Origin: Cercospora beticola
Taxonomy: Eukaryota > Ascomycota > Dothideomycetes > Mycosphaerellales > Mycosphaerellaceae
Direction: 5' to 3'
DNA length: 64,000 nucleotides
Assembly: GCF_033473495.1 (NCBI RefSeq)
Contig: NC_088937.1
Span: 1,426,001 to 1,490,000, forward strand
The notes below the pieces were generated by a model. That model worked only from the letters and a program-made list of their open reading frames with translations, was not told the DNA's origin and made no database searches. The translations under genes were made by a program, and so were the position numbers. Of this stretch, positions 21,400 through 30,248 are shown piece after piece. Numbering within the stretch: the stretch's first letter is position 1; every line of letters begins with the position of its first letter.

Positions 21400-22274
21400 T
21401 TAGTATGCACCAGGAGGACCTCCTGGGCGATAATCACTCCTTCCGTCGCTCGTTCGGCCACTGTCCTGGTACTTCCTTCGCAGAGCTTGCAGTCGCTTCT
21501 TCTTGGTGTGTGCATTGATGTATGTACCAATGATGAAGCCGATCAGGTTGAAGAAGGGGACCCAGACTTCATTTGGCAGGAATGCCTGCGCGAATGCGAG
21601 GGCGATTGGCGAAGTTATCCATGAGACTTTCATGACTGGCATGAATCCAGCTTTTACAGTGGCTCGAATCTGGTGGAAGGTTCGTGCGCCTGCAATGATA
21701 GCCATTGAGGTCAAATAGACGGCGTTTTGAATCGGCGAGATCTGCTAAGGTCAGCAACGTTGTTTCACGTTCGAATCACATTGAAGCATACGATGAGGTT
21801 TGAGACGAGAATCTGCAGAATCTTGGCGCGCAAGCTCGTCCTGCCTGCAAACAGCTTTTGCAGAATTGAGATCATGACATGCCCCAGCGGAGCGCTGATG
21901 AAAGCACCGTAAACAGCCATCTTGGGCACACGGCTGGTGAAGTAGTGACCGTGCTTGCTGCGGTCCTTCGCGATCCAGGACGCGAGAAACTCCTGAGCTC
22001 CTGCCAGTGTTCCAGATGTGATCATCTTGGTACGCAGAGGGTCATCTTGCAGCTTCTTGAGATACCACTATCCTTGTCATTAGCACTCGCTCTTGCCCGC
22101 GTCCCTGACGTGCTTCGTGCTCACCGCAAGGTATCCATCCGGGCTGCCACCTTTGGTGATGGCTTCACCCACGCGATGCGCGAAGTCTTCTTTGCCAGCC
22201 GGCGGAGAGGGCGCGGCCTTACCACCCGTGGTCGTGCGGATTGTCTCCTTTTGCTCGAACTTGACTTGCGACAT
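21400..22274 (-). CDS. Mpv17/PMP22-family membrane protein (three exons, 255 aa)
   Basis: I read complement(join(21400..21741, 21792..22067, 22125..22274)), with all junctions in phase 0. Exon 1 starts at ATG 22274 and ends at GYLA. The 57-nt intron 1 ends GATAG, and exon 2 starts WYLKKLQDDPLRTKMITSG. The 50-nt intron 2 (GTATGC to TTAGCAG) joins LVSNLI to ISPIQNAVYL. The result matches the Mpv17/PMP22 family of four-helix proteins of the peroxisomal or inner mitochondrial membrane. Visible family elements are GTLAGAQEFLASW, the PLGHV turn, VKAGFMPVMKVSWITSPIAL and VPFFNLIGFIIGTYIN. The C-terminus is basic and Gly/Pro-rich. Peroxisomal location is likelier from resemblance but not certain. Transport of small metabolites is proposed for the family. 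Confidence 0.9.
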
Positions 22275-23023
22275 GACGGCGGTGGGAGTGGGGAGCGCGA
22301 GACGCGACCGGGCGTGTTCACCGAATGTCGACGCGATGAGATCGGGCCAGCGAAGCAGAGAGGGTTCCTGGGGCAGGTTCGGGGCACAGAGCCGTTGGTC
22401 CAAGCGAAGAGAGAGGTGGAGGAGGTTGGCGCGATAAGCAGGATGCGTTGTTTATTGCCTGAAGCGGCACATGGAGTTGGCCGACACGGCAACGGAGGTG
22501 CACGCGCCAGTTCACTCAACAGGCCGAGGGTCTCGCAGGCAAGGATTGGCGTGTCGGCAATCAAACTTTGGCCCTGCACCTCACGTCTGACTTCACTTCG
22601 CACGACGCGTCGAAAGCTGTCGTTGTATACTGCTGAAGCGTCGAGATTGAGGCCGGAGCGGAATGGCTCGCACGTGGCATCGGCATGTGGCTCATTACCA
22701 CGCACCCTCCCAGCCCAATGGATCTGGGAAGCAGTGACTATCGACCTCCAGAGCAGCGACGTTGCGGACGCGTGCTTTCGTGAAGCGGGCAGCAGCCGAG
22801 CAGCAGCCGCTGTTCACTGTAGGAAGTCGCTGAGGCACACGCGCTCGCTGCTCGAGCATCGCTCCCTCTTGCACGCCGCTCGATGTTCGATGCTTCATCC
22901 AGATGCCACATACGCCTGTCGCAGTGAGGCCTTTGGACCCATTGCTACAGGTCGAAGCGCTGCCCGTCGAATCCGAGACTCTCCTCGCTCACTTCCATTA
23001 TTTCCTGCGAGCGATCTGACCCC
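22275..23023. promoter_or_regulatory. Divergent intergenic region (Mpv17-like / Cys protein)
   Basis: 749 bp separate divergent start codons. A long plus-strand open frame runs through it from inside the Mpv17-like gene, but it has no recognisable product and I treat it as chance. Both promoters must lie here. Confidence 0.3.
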
Positions 23024-24493
23024 ATGGCTGCCTACGAAAAGGTGAGTGGACACTTGCCCATGACCGCGACCTGACTGCCCGTCTTGATGACCTTATTGAT
23101 CTCGCCGTCCCTGCGACTGCGTGATTCCCCTTCATAGACGAGCGGCAGAGAGAACTGACATGTGTGAAGGCGCTCCCAAGACTGCCCGCCGCCATGCCTG
23201 TGGTGCCATCTCGACAGTCCAAGTCTGTGGCTGCATACCGGCGCCCGCAATGCACCCACACGACTATGAACCGCGTGCGTGGCGTTGAATGCTCCATGTG
23301 CGGCCGGGTGCCCGACAGTGGATGGGTATACCAATGCCGACAGGACTATATTCGAAAGGAGGACAATGTGCCGGCTCCTCTCAGCGCATCGTCTGATGTC
23401 GATGGCAGCGACTCTTTCGCCGACAAAGCACGTGTCGCGGAACAACTGAAGGTGGGTGAGGGCGAGGCAGTCGATTTTGTTCGCGTGTCTGAGGACTGAC
23501 TGGATGCTGCTGTAGATAAACCCCAGCGTAATCAACGGCATTCGTGCAGGCAATTTCACCACAAGCCAAGCGAACAAACTCATCGCACAGAAGAAGAATG
23601 TTCTACGCGCAATACGTGAGCAGGAACAAGGATTGCAGAAACCTCAGTTGATGCCCTCGGCCAATGGCATCATCGCAACTGCAGGCACATCCCAAGTCAC
23701 ACCAGCGAAGCAGACGTTCACCAACCGACGAGACAGTGCAGCCCTGTCTCCGTTGGCCCCACCTGCAAAGTGTAACTACGCCATCTGTGCAGCTTGTCGG
23801 CCATACTTCTCTGACCGCCTGTGGGCCAGCTTTGAAACGATACTCCACGAACAGACGCAAATTACTGCTGCCGATGCTGGAAGTCTGCCAATGATGGACC
23901 CTTTCATCGCTCGCACAATCGGCCTGCGTCCATCGTTCGCAAATACTCTCCGTGCTGTGCCATCCCCGTACAGCACTGAGTTCAGCGATATGGAAGCCGA
24001 ATCCGCGGTATCTGTTGATTGGTCCGCTACGAATAGTGGCGAAAGTGACGCTGGTTCCCCAGAAGTACCGGACAGAAACGAGCCTCTCCCTTGCCCTGGT
24101 CCCCTTCTCTGTCCCGTTTTCAGTCGCAATCTTGGCTGCGCCTATGAGAATGAAGGTTTCGACGACGGCAAACGCTCAGAGAATCATGCGATGACTCCAG
24201 AACATTCGCGCAGCCAACTAAGCAACTATACGTATTTAGCACCGAGCACTCCGGGCGCTGCATCGACAACGGCGTCTTCGGTGAGCCTGCCAAGTACGCC
24301 GACGGCCTCTTCGATTTCCATCCTCGGCCCCGAAGATACACGCAAGACGGCCCGCGAGAAGCAACTGGAGAATGGTGCCCGTCAGCATGGCAGCACGCGC
24401 CTTGATGTAGAAGAGGCTGCGGCGCATACGCAGAGCACCGACAGCTCGAAAAACGAAGTGGATGATGGAGGTGGCGTGGCTCTCACTCACTAG
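23024..24493 (+). CDS. Unidentified three-exon protein with spaced Cys motifs (about 425 aa)
   Basis: I read join(23024..23041, 23170..23451, 23516..24493). Exon 1 encodes MAAYEK and ends at GTGAGT. The acceptor is either GAAG at 23169, 11 nt after a CTGAC branch, or GCAG at 23148, which adds seven residues. Both are in phase 0. The second intron (64 nt, GTGGGT to TGTAG) joins VAEQLK to INPSVINGI. The N-terminal half has a CSMCGRVPDSGWVYQCRQD segment. Further on, a SVINGIRAGNFTTSQANKLI helix is followed by CNYAICAACRPYFSDRLWAS, a Cys-rich element before an aromatic stretch. The C-terminal half is Ser/Thr/Ala-rich and disordered. I recall similar Cys-containing proteins in other ascomycetes, all uncharacterised. 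Metal binding by the Cys motifs is possible but unproven. No function is proposed. Confidence 0.72.
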
Positions 24494-25303
24494 AGATTAG
24501 TGTTTGCTGCAGGGCATTCGCGACAAGCAGACATTGACCCCCATAGCAATTTCGTCTGCTGTGCCATTGACTTTGTCAAAGTATTCGTACGTGGACACAT
24601 CGCACAGAGTACCGATCTCGAAGGTGAAGGGGAGTGTAATGGGGAGTGGAGGGAGAGATTGCGTTACGTGTATGGTATGAACAGTATCATACAGCGACGC
24701 TTCAATCACAGTCCAATTGCAATTATCCAACTGTTCCCCCTTGGCCTACTTTCGAGGTTGCCTATAACAACTTACAAGAGCAATCCATCAGTTGACAGTG
24801 AGCAGGCTTCCTTGGCAGCAAAAGCATCGCCTCTTGAGTTCTCGGTCCGTGAAGAGACAACCGGTCGAGACGTCGACCGTTGTCGCCATGGTTTGCCTGG
24901 TAGACGGGAGCGAGCAGGAGACAGATTGGGCAGGGGTGAGATTGGCCTCAATGGGTCATGAAGGTGTGACAAGGAAAGATTGAGGTGGTACAGAAACGTC
25001 ACGACACGCAGAGCAATCACAACGCGGCCGACACGCGAAGGGCATCACTGGAATTGCGGAAAGAGACTTGCGGTCGCACTCAAATATTGATGGGAGTGCT
25101 GATTGCCACATTCCTCTGTCACACCTTGCAACTTCCGCCGCCTTGCCCCTTCCCTCGCAACTTCTAACGTCGTCACTGATGATGCTTAAGCCTACATGTA
25201 TGTAAACATCCTGAAACAACAGACCTCATCTCACCAACATCATCGAACATCCGGCGAAGCACTTCTACCAGCACCACAACAATCTGGCCGACTCTCCGCA
25301 ACA
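24494..25303. other. Intergenic region upstream of the secreted-protein gene
   Basis: 810 bp with one 153-codon frame that starts with GTG and has no recognisable motif. The promoter of the small secreted protein gene must be here. No repeat or RNA gene was seen. Confidence 0.4.
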
Positions 25304-25885
25304 ATGAGATACCTACAGCTCCTTGCTGCCATCTTCGCGGCGTTCCAACATGCTACCGCTTTGCCTTCAGCCAACAACCTCCCGCGCAATTCGCCATCCC
25401 CGACGCTGGAACGCATCTTTCCTAAAGTCGACAGCTTGAGCCACCGCCTCAACACTCGTCAATCTAGCAATTCGACTTCATCAGCAGTCAACGCCACAGT
25501 TGAGCTGTGCACCGAGCCTCAATTCCAAGGAGAATGCGTGAACTCCACCTGGCCAGTCAACACTTGCATCGCTCTCAATGGATAGTACGTGAACTTCACT
25601 CAGCGCTTCCAGCATCATAGACCATACTGACAATACCGCAGTGCCGGTGCAGTCAGATCTATTGACCCCAAGCAAGGCTTCGAATGCCTCCTCACTCAAG
25701 GCCGCTGCAACGTTGCAACCCCGTACATTTCGATCGGATCGGACCCCACTGACACGGCCGGTGATGACCTCAGCTCTCTGGCTTGGATCGGGGAGTCGAA
25801 CAGCTACATCTGCTTCACGGAGATCGAGATGCTACGTCGCTATGTCAGGATGCGATTGAGGACGCCGGTCAGAGAAGCTACCTAA
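25304..25885 (+). CDS. Small secreted six-cysteine protein, betagamma-crystallin-like (174 aa)
   Basis: I read join(25304..25584, 25642..25885). The 57-nt intron (GTACGT, branch CTGAC, acceptor CGCAG) replaces a TAG with a Tyr codon. ATG at 25304 starts a clear signal peptide (MRYLQLLAAIFAAFQHATA, cleavage near residue 19-20). A Ser/Pro-rich propeptide-like stretch follows up to HRLNTRQ (about residue 53). The mature part has six Cys (69, 78, 88, 109, 116, 151), an even number suggesting disulfides, and three N-glycosylation sequons. The pattern VELCTEPQFQGEC, then NTCIALNG, AVRSIDP and CLLTQGRC resembles a Greek-key betagamma-crystallin-type unit, common among small secreted fungal proteins. 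The function is unknown. Apoplastic or effector roles are inference from size, Cys content and signal peptide. The C-terminal tail is Arg-rich and could hide another intron. Confidence 0.8.
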
Positions 25886-26357
25886 GCCAGCGTGGCGGCG
25901 GATATGGTGGGAAGTGAATTTGCTACGAGCGCAAGATGAGGCGTAGGCTGGTGAAGAGATGGACTTGGATGCTAGCAGTACCCCAGAACGTGCGAGCGGA
26001 AGTGTGAAGGTGATCAAAAAGCAACAACGATGATGTGGGATGCACGAAGGATCGACAGTGCGACATAGTGGGCATCAGGGGACTTGGAGTAATGTCAAAA
26101 CAGAGATGGAACTTTTGTATGCTATGTTGTTTTTGCCTGATTCTCGAGCGAGACGCTGTGACTGGCTACAACAGTGTCACAGGCAGCGCTAGTAATGGCA
26201 AGGCAAGAATTCAAGGGAAAGCAATCGCGGAGCCGTCTCGAGCCCTATACTTTGATCCGCGCTCGCCCTTCTTCAATACACAATCTGAAACAGGCACCAC
26301 TTCCTGATGTGGAAAGTAGTTCGCGAAGATCGACGACCCATTTCGTCCGACCCTCGT
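25886..26357. other. Convergent intergenic region
   Basis: 472 bp between the convergent secreted-protein and GNAT genes. It holds their 3' ends. No gene or repeat was recognised. Confidence 0.4.
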
Positions 26358-28739
26358 TCAGCGATGGACGTCTGCTGCTGTGTCAGCATCTTCGAGCGTA
26401 TTGCCCGTAACGCGCACGAAAATAGTCTTGGTGACCGCTTTCGATTGTTTGGAGCCAATTTGTTGAAGTGTGCCAGTCTCCTTGAACTTGAGAGTGCCGG
26501 CCAACCAGCGGCGGATCTGCTCGTGCCGCTGTGGTTTGTCAGACGGATAGAGGAAGTGGACCACAATGTTCTTGACTCTTCGATTCGGCTTTGCGGCATC
26601 GAGATCGTCGCCGTGTACGAGATACCCACCTTGTTCGTTGTGGTCAGGGTCGAGCAGGCTCAGCATCTTGTCCATGAGGCATTTCGCGATACCTTTCATA
26701 AGGTGATCCTTGTGGACGAACACTTCGATTTTGACGCTGATACGATAGCTGTCCGTGCCAGTACCGTACTCTTGTGCGCGGATGAAGCCGACGATGGTAT
26801 CGGGCAGCTGCACTGGATCTTCGTCGTAGCGATATCCTTTCTTCTTTCGGCCCTTGACGACTTGACCCTTCTCGTAGGCAACGAGATACGGCAATTTGCT
26901 GACGTGCATGATCTCGCCGAATTGGTCTCGAAGTTGCATGACAGTCACTCTCTTGGTCTCTGGTACTGACGCTGTGAAATCCACATAGTAGTTGTAGATG
27001 TCGCGCACAGCCTCCATATCATCGGAGAAAGCGTAGCGAAGGAACAGTCCTTTCCCAGAGTGCTTGACGGGCCTGAGATGTTCTGGCGTCAGCCCTCCGT
27101 TCGCTAATTTTTCTGCTGCGTTCCTGGCGTCCCTCTCAGCCCGTCGCTTGACTTTCTCAGCTGTAAGGCCTCTCTTTGCAAGCTCGTACCGTCGCTTGTT
27201 GTCAGCAGCGAATTGACTGCCGAAGTCATTCTGACGATGCATCGTCTCCAGCGTGCCTTCGTCTGGACTTATGCCCTTGTGATCGTGTGTGTTGCATGGC
27301 TCAAGGAAGCTGCCGCCTCTCACGAAGCGCACCCACCAAGGCTGGGCGCCGACAAGGTCCTCATTGTCAACCGGAGGAGGGGCATTCGAATTGATGTTGT
27401 CCTGGAAGAATGTGGAAAGGGGTATGCCACCGAAGAAATGTGGCCGCACCCAATAATGCGGAACAATGTCGCCCATTGTAACGTATTTCGTGCCCTCGAC
27501 AGGATCTTGGGGACTTCCAAAAGTGTAGGTGAAGCCGTCAACGACAGAGAGATCATCGATGTTAGGCTCTCGACTGATTCCCCGCATTGCCACTCCCTCC
27601 ATCATGTCTAACCAGGTTTGGATCTGCTGTGAGCTCTGTCCTTTGCGGAAACTCGACCTGGAGTCCCAGTGCAGGGGTGCGGGAGGCAAGTCACTGTTCC
27701 AATTCTGAATGGTCCAGCCACCACTGTCGCGAGATGGCTGGTAGCTTGAGGCGCAGCTGTTGTTATCCTGCTTCGACCTCTTTCTATCCCAGCTGTTGGA
27801 CTTGACCCGCCTGCCTTTGTCTTGCGCGACTTCATTTCGTCCTTCCCAGTCAGTCTCCCATCGCTTAGGGTCGCCTTTTGGGATATCGGAGCTCTTGCAG
27901 AATGCGGTACCACCGCGAGCTGTCGAGTTGCGCGGATTATTGCTGTGACCGCCATTGGTACCACCGCGTCCTCCTCGTCCTCCTCGTCCTCCTCGACGAC
28001 CTCTGGTAGAAGCACCGCCACGTTCCATCGTCGCAGTTGATCTCGCTGCAGCGAGAGATCTTGGGTTTGGCAAACTGGACTCTGTGCTTTCGTTCTTGAT
28101 CGAACAACGACTCCAGTTCAAGGACGGGTTCGGCTCTATGACCTTGACACCGAGAGATTGAAGTTTCGGGAGGATATCTTCGCTTGTGGTGGGAGATTTT
28201 GCAGGAAATCTCGAGTCATGGCTAGTGCGCTTGTTTGCCTTCGTCTGATCAGCGGCGGGAGAGCTTTCGGCCGCCTTTCTACGAAGATGCGGTGGGATTG
28301 CCATTGTTGAAGTGAGCGTTTGGTCAGTCTTGATTGTGTCGCGTTTGGAAGGGTGCTTGTTTCCCTGCAATGTGTTTCGAAGCCAGGTGGTGCGTCGTGG
28401 CTGAGATGAAGCCTGGAGTGGGGACTTTGAGTGTTGCTTCGCTGCCGAAAGTCGGTGGCTGGGGGCTTTCGACAATAGTCCACCGGTTGCTGCTGCATGC
28501 CCATTGTCGCATGACACATCGCAGGCTGTGGAACCAACCGCAGCTGGCGGAGACGTCATCTCGAGTGGTGCGTCGTCTCCATCAGCGCCGACAACACTGT
28601 CCTTGCGTGCAAGAAACGTCTTCATTTTCTTGCCGCCGCGTCTGTTCCGACGCCGCTTCGGCTGTTGCTGGGAAGCGCCTCCCTGCAGAAGCCACGACCC
28701 ATCGCCCGGCTGTGCTTTTGCGTTCGACTCGTATGCCAT
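26358..28739 (-). CDS. GNAT-fold acetyltransferase-like protein with RGG region (793 aa)
   Basis: A single exon starts at ATG 28739. The N-terminus is strongly basic (QQQPKRRRNRRGGKKMKTF). Residues about 239-262 hold consecutive RGG units, typical of RNA-binding or Arg-methylated regions. Residues about 560-760 fit a GNAT domain: LRYAFSDDMEAVRDIYNYYV at the start, VGFIRAQEYG in the central strand, then motif A with KIEVFVHKDHLMKGIAKCLM (about residues 668-688), where the acetyl-CoA loop K/H-x-x-x-G-x-A is visible. The substrate is unknown. Coupling of a GNAT domain to RGG and KR-rich regions suggests work on RNA, ribosomes or RNA-binding proteins, which is inference. The gene is divergent from ARL2. 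Confidence 0.8.
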   Translation of the reverse strand: MAYESNAKAQPGDGSWLLQGGASQQQPKRRRNRRGGKKMKTFLARKDSVVGADGDDAPLEMTSPPAAVGSTACDVSCDNGHAAATGGLLSKAPSHRLSAAKQHSKSPLQASSQPRRTTWLRNTLQGNKHPSKRDTIKTDQTLTSTMAIPPHLRRKAAESSPAADQTKANKRTSHDSRFPAKSPTTSEDILPKLQSLGVKVIEPNPSLNWSRCSIKNESTESSLPNPRSLAAARSTATMERGGASTRGRRGGRGGRGGRGGTNGGHSNNPRNSTARGGTAFCKSSDIPKGDPKRWETDWEGRNEVAQDKGRRVKSNSWDRKRSKQDNNSCASSYQPSRDSGGWTIQNWNSDLPPAPLHWDSRSSFRKGQSSQQIQTWLDMMEGVAMRGISREPNIDDLSVVDGFTYTFGSPQDPVEGTKYVTMGDIVPHYWVRPHFFGGIPLSTFFQDNINSNAPPPVDNEDLVGAQPWWVRFVRGGSFLEPCNTHDHKGISPDEGTLETMHRQNDFGSQFAADNKRRYELAKRGLTAEKVKRRAERDARNAAEKLANGGLTPEHLRPVKHSGKGLFLRYAFSDDMEAVRDIYNYYVDFTASVPETKRVTVMQLRDQFGEIMHVSKLPYLVAYEKGQVVKGRKKKGYRYDEDPVQLPDTIVGFIRAQEYGTGTDSYRISVKIEVFVHKDHLMKGIAKCLMDKMLSLLDPDHNEQGGYLVHGDDLDAAKPNRRVKNIVVHFLYPSDKPQRHEQIRRWLAGTLKFKETGTLQQIGSKQSKAVTKTIFVRVTGNTLEDADTAADVHR
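27953..28018 (-). repeat. RGG-encoding tandem triplets
   Basis: On the plus strand the sequence is a cluster of CGTCCTCCT units, encoding consecutive Arg-Gly-Gly on the minus strand inside the GNAT gene. It is a short tandem coding repeat likely to vary in length. Confidence 0.7.
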
Positions 28740-29227
28740 GATGAGTCACTGCGGGCTGCGTGTGTTCGGATGATGCCTGAAAGAAGCGGACAGCCAGGAG
28801 TCGCTGAGGAAGCCGGTGGATCTCCTGACAACTTCGCATTCAGTTCGAGCACGAAAAGTCGACTTCGCCCGTCACTTGAGGCATGTACGTTTCTCACTCT
28901 ACCAGAGAGCTTCCTGTAAGTGTTCAGAGGTTCGACTCTAGGTGGAGAGTGGCTGACGCAGCTTGCTGTGCTCGACGATCAATGTGTCGTAATGAGCAAT
29001 GTGCAGTCCGATCGAGGTGAGAGGGTAGAGGGTGCACCTGTGCGTCCCGCCGCGTCAACGGGCAAAGCAAAGAGCTCCAGCCGACTCCTCACAAGTTCAA
29101 ACAGGCAGTATGCCTTTTGGCACTCTTGTCGGATACTGCTCCCGATGAGGCGGCACGTGACCTAGTCGATTAGTCGCTCTGACTTTGCCTGTCTTCTCTC
29201 TTGTTCGACAACTGCTGCAAGTTCGAG
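28740..29227. promoter_or_regulatory. Divergent intergenic region (GNAT / ARL2)
   Basis: 488 bp separate the two divergent start codons and should carry both promoters. No recognised gene or RNA element. A GGTTCGACTC string near 28929 resembles a tRNA B-box but has no tRNA around it. Confidence 0.3.
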
Positions 29228-30062
29228 ATGCTGTCGATACTGCGCAAGGCGCGTCTCAAAGACAAGGAGATGCGGATTTTGATGCTGTGGGTGAGCCGCC
29301 GTGGAGCTTGATGAACTCGCTGATTTGTGAAGTGGTCTTGATAATGCAGGCAAGACAACGATTGTGAAGAAGATCATGGATGAGGATGTCACGGAAGTCA
29401 GTCCAACTCTTGGTTTTATCATCAAAACAATTGACTACGAGGGGTAAGCACAAGCGCGTGTGTGAGATGCATGTGATTTTGCTGATGGAGTGAGTAAAGA
29501 TACAAACTAAACATTTGTGAGCCTGCTCATCCTTGTAGCACGTCCCTGGTCATCAACTAACAGCGCCCAAGGGGATGTTGGAGGCCAGAAAACACTTCGA
29601 ACGTACTGGAAGAACTATTTCGAAAAGACAGACACTCTCATCTGGGTTGTTGATGCCACAGATAGAGAGCGGCTCGGAGATTGTAGAGACGAGCTCAAAG
29701 GCCTTCTCCTGCAAGAAGTCGACGCTTCCGACCATGGCGTAGCCTGGTGAGTACTTGCTGACATGTAACAGCGTCTTATGGGAGCGTCTCTGCTCATTTT
29801 CAAGAACAAGAGCGATATTGAGGGCTCCATGACAGAGGACGAGGTTCGACAGGTGAGTCCCCTGAACTGGGTTTGCAGTCCCGCCGGTTCATCGGCTCCA
29901 AAGCCAAGTCGCTGAGTAAGAATCTTACAGGGACTTCAACTGGACAACATCCGTACACACAAGTGGCACATCCTGCCTTGCTCGGCCATGACAGGATTCA
30001 ATCTGCAAACTGGACTTCAATGGGTCGTGAAGGATGCGAAGGACAGGCTGTTCCTTTACTGA
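29228..30062 (+). CDS. ARL2: ARL2-type small GTPase (six exons, about 181-188 aa)
   Basis: This is an ADP-ribosylation factor-like GTPase of the ARL2/Cin4 group, which acts with tubulin-folding cofactors and membrane traffic. Exons: 29228..29286, 29333..29443, 29500..29516, 29572 to a donor near 29717-29746, 29772..29852, 29931..30062. The product starts [20 protein letters not shown]. It contains P-loop GLDNAGKT (residues 21-28), SPTLGF, WDVGGQ, NKSD and CSAMTG, and ends KDRLFLY. Introns 1-3 all use AAG acceptors (29332, 29499, 29571), which are required to keep GLDNAGKT and NIWDVGGQ intact. Exon 3 is 17 nt. The end of exon 4 is uncertain. The strong donor GTGAGT at 29747 breaks the frame into [10 protein letters not shown], while GTCGAC at 29718 or GTAGCC at 29739 keep it. 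I have high confidence in the gene and less in that boundary. Confidence 0.92.
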
Positions 30063-30248
30063 TGCGATTGGCGGCGAGAGCAACCCGTGACTGGTGCAGT
30101 CAACGGCGGCGAGCGGAGCCATATCACAACACACATGATCCTCTGCTGGACGCTGAGAAGAGCAAGGAGGTGCGTGATATGAGTAAACATGGCAGCTTTT
30201 CCGGCCCTTGACAGGCTTGTGATGAAATGAAAATACGCCAACCTACAT

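Noticed and set aside
21879..23045. A 388-codon plus-strand open frame running through the Mpv17-like gene and the intergenic region
   Set aside because: It lies antisense to confirmed exons, its product is Arg-rich with no recognisable domain, and it crosses splice sites of the real gene. It is likely to be chance.
28915..28960. A GGTTCGACTC string like a tRNA B-box
   Set aside because: The flanking bases do not form a T-stem and there is no A-box or acceptor stem at a suitable distance.
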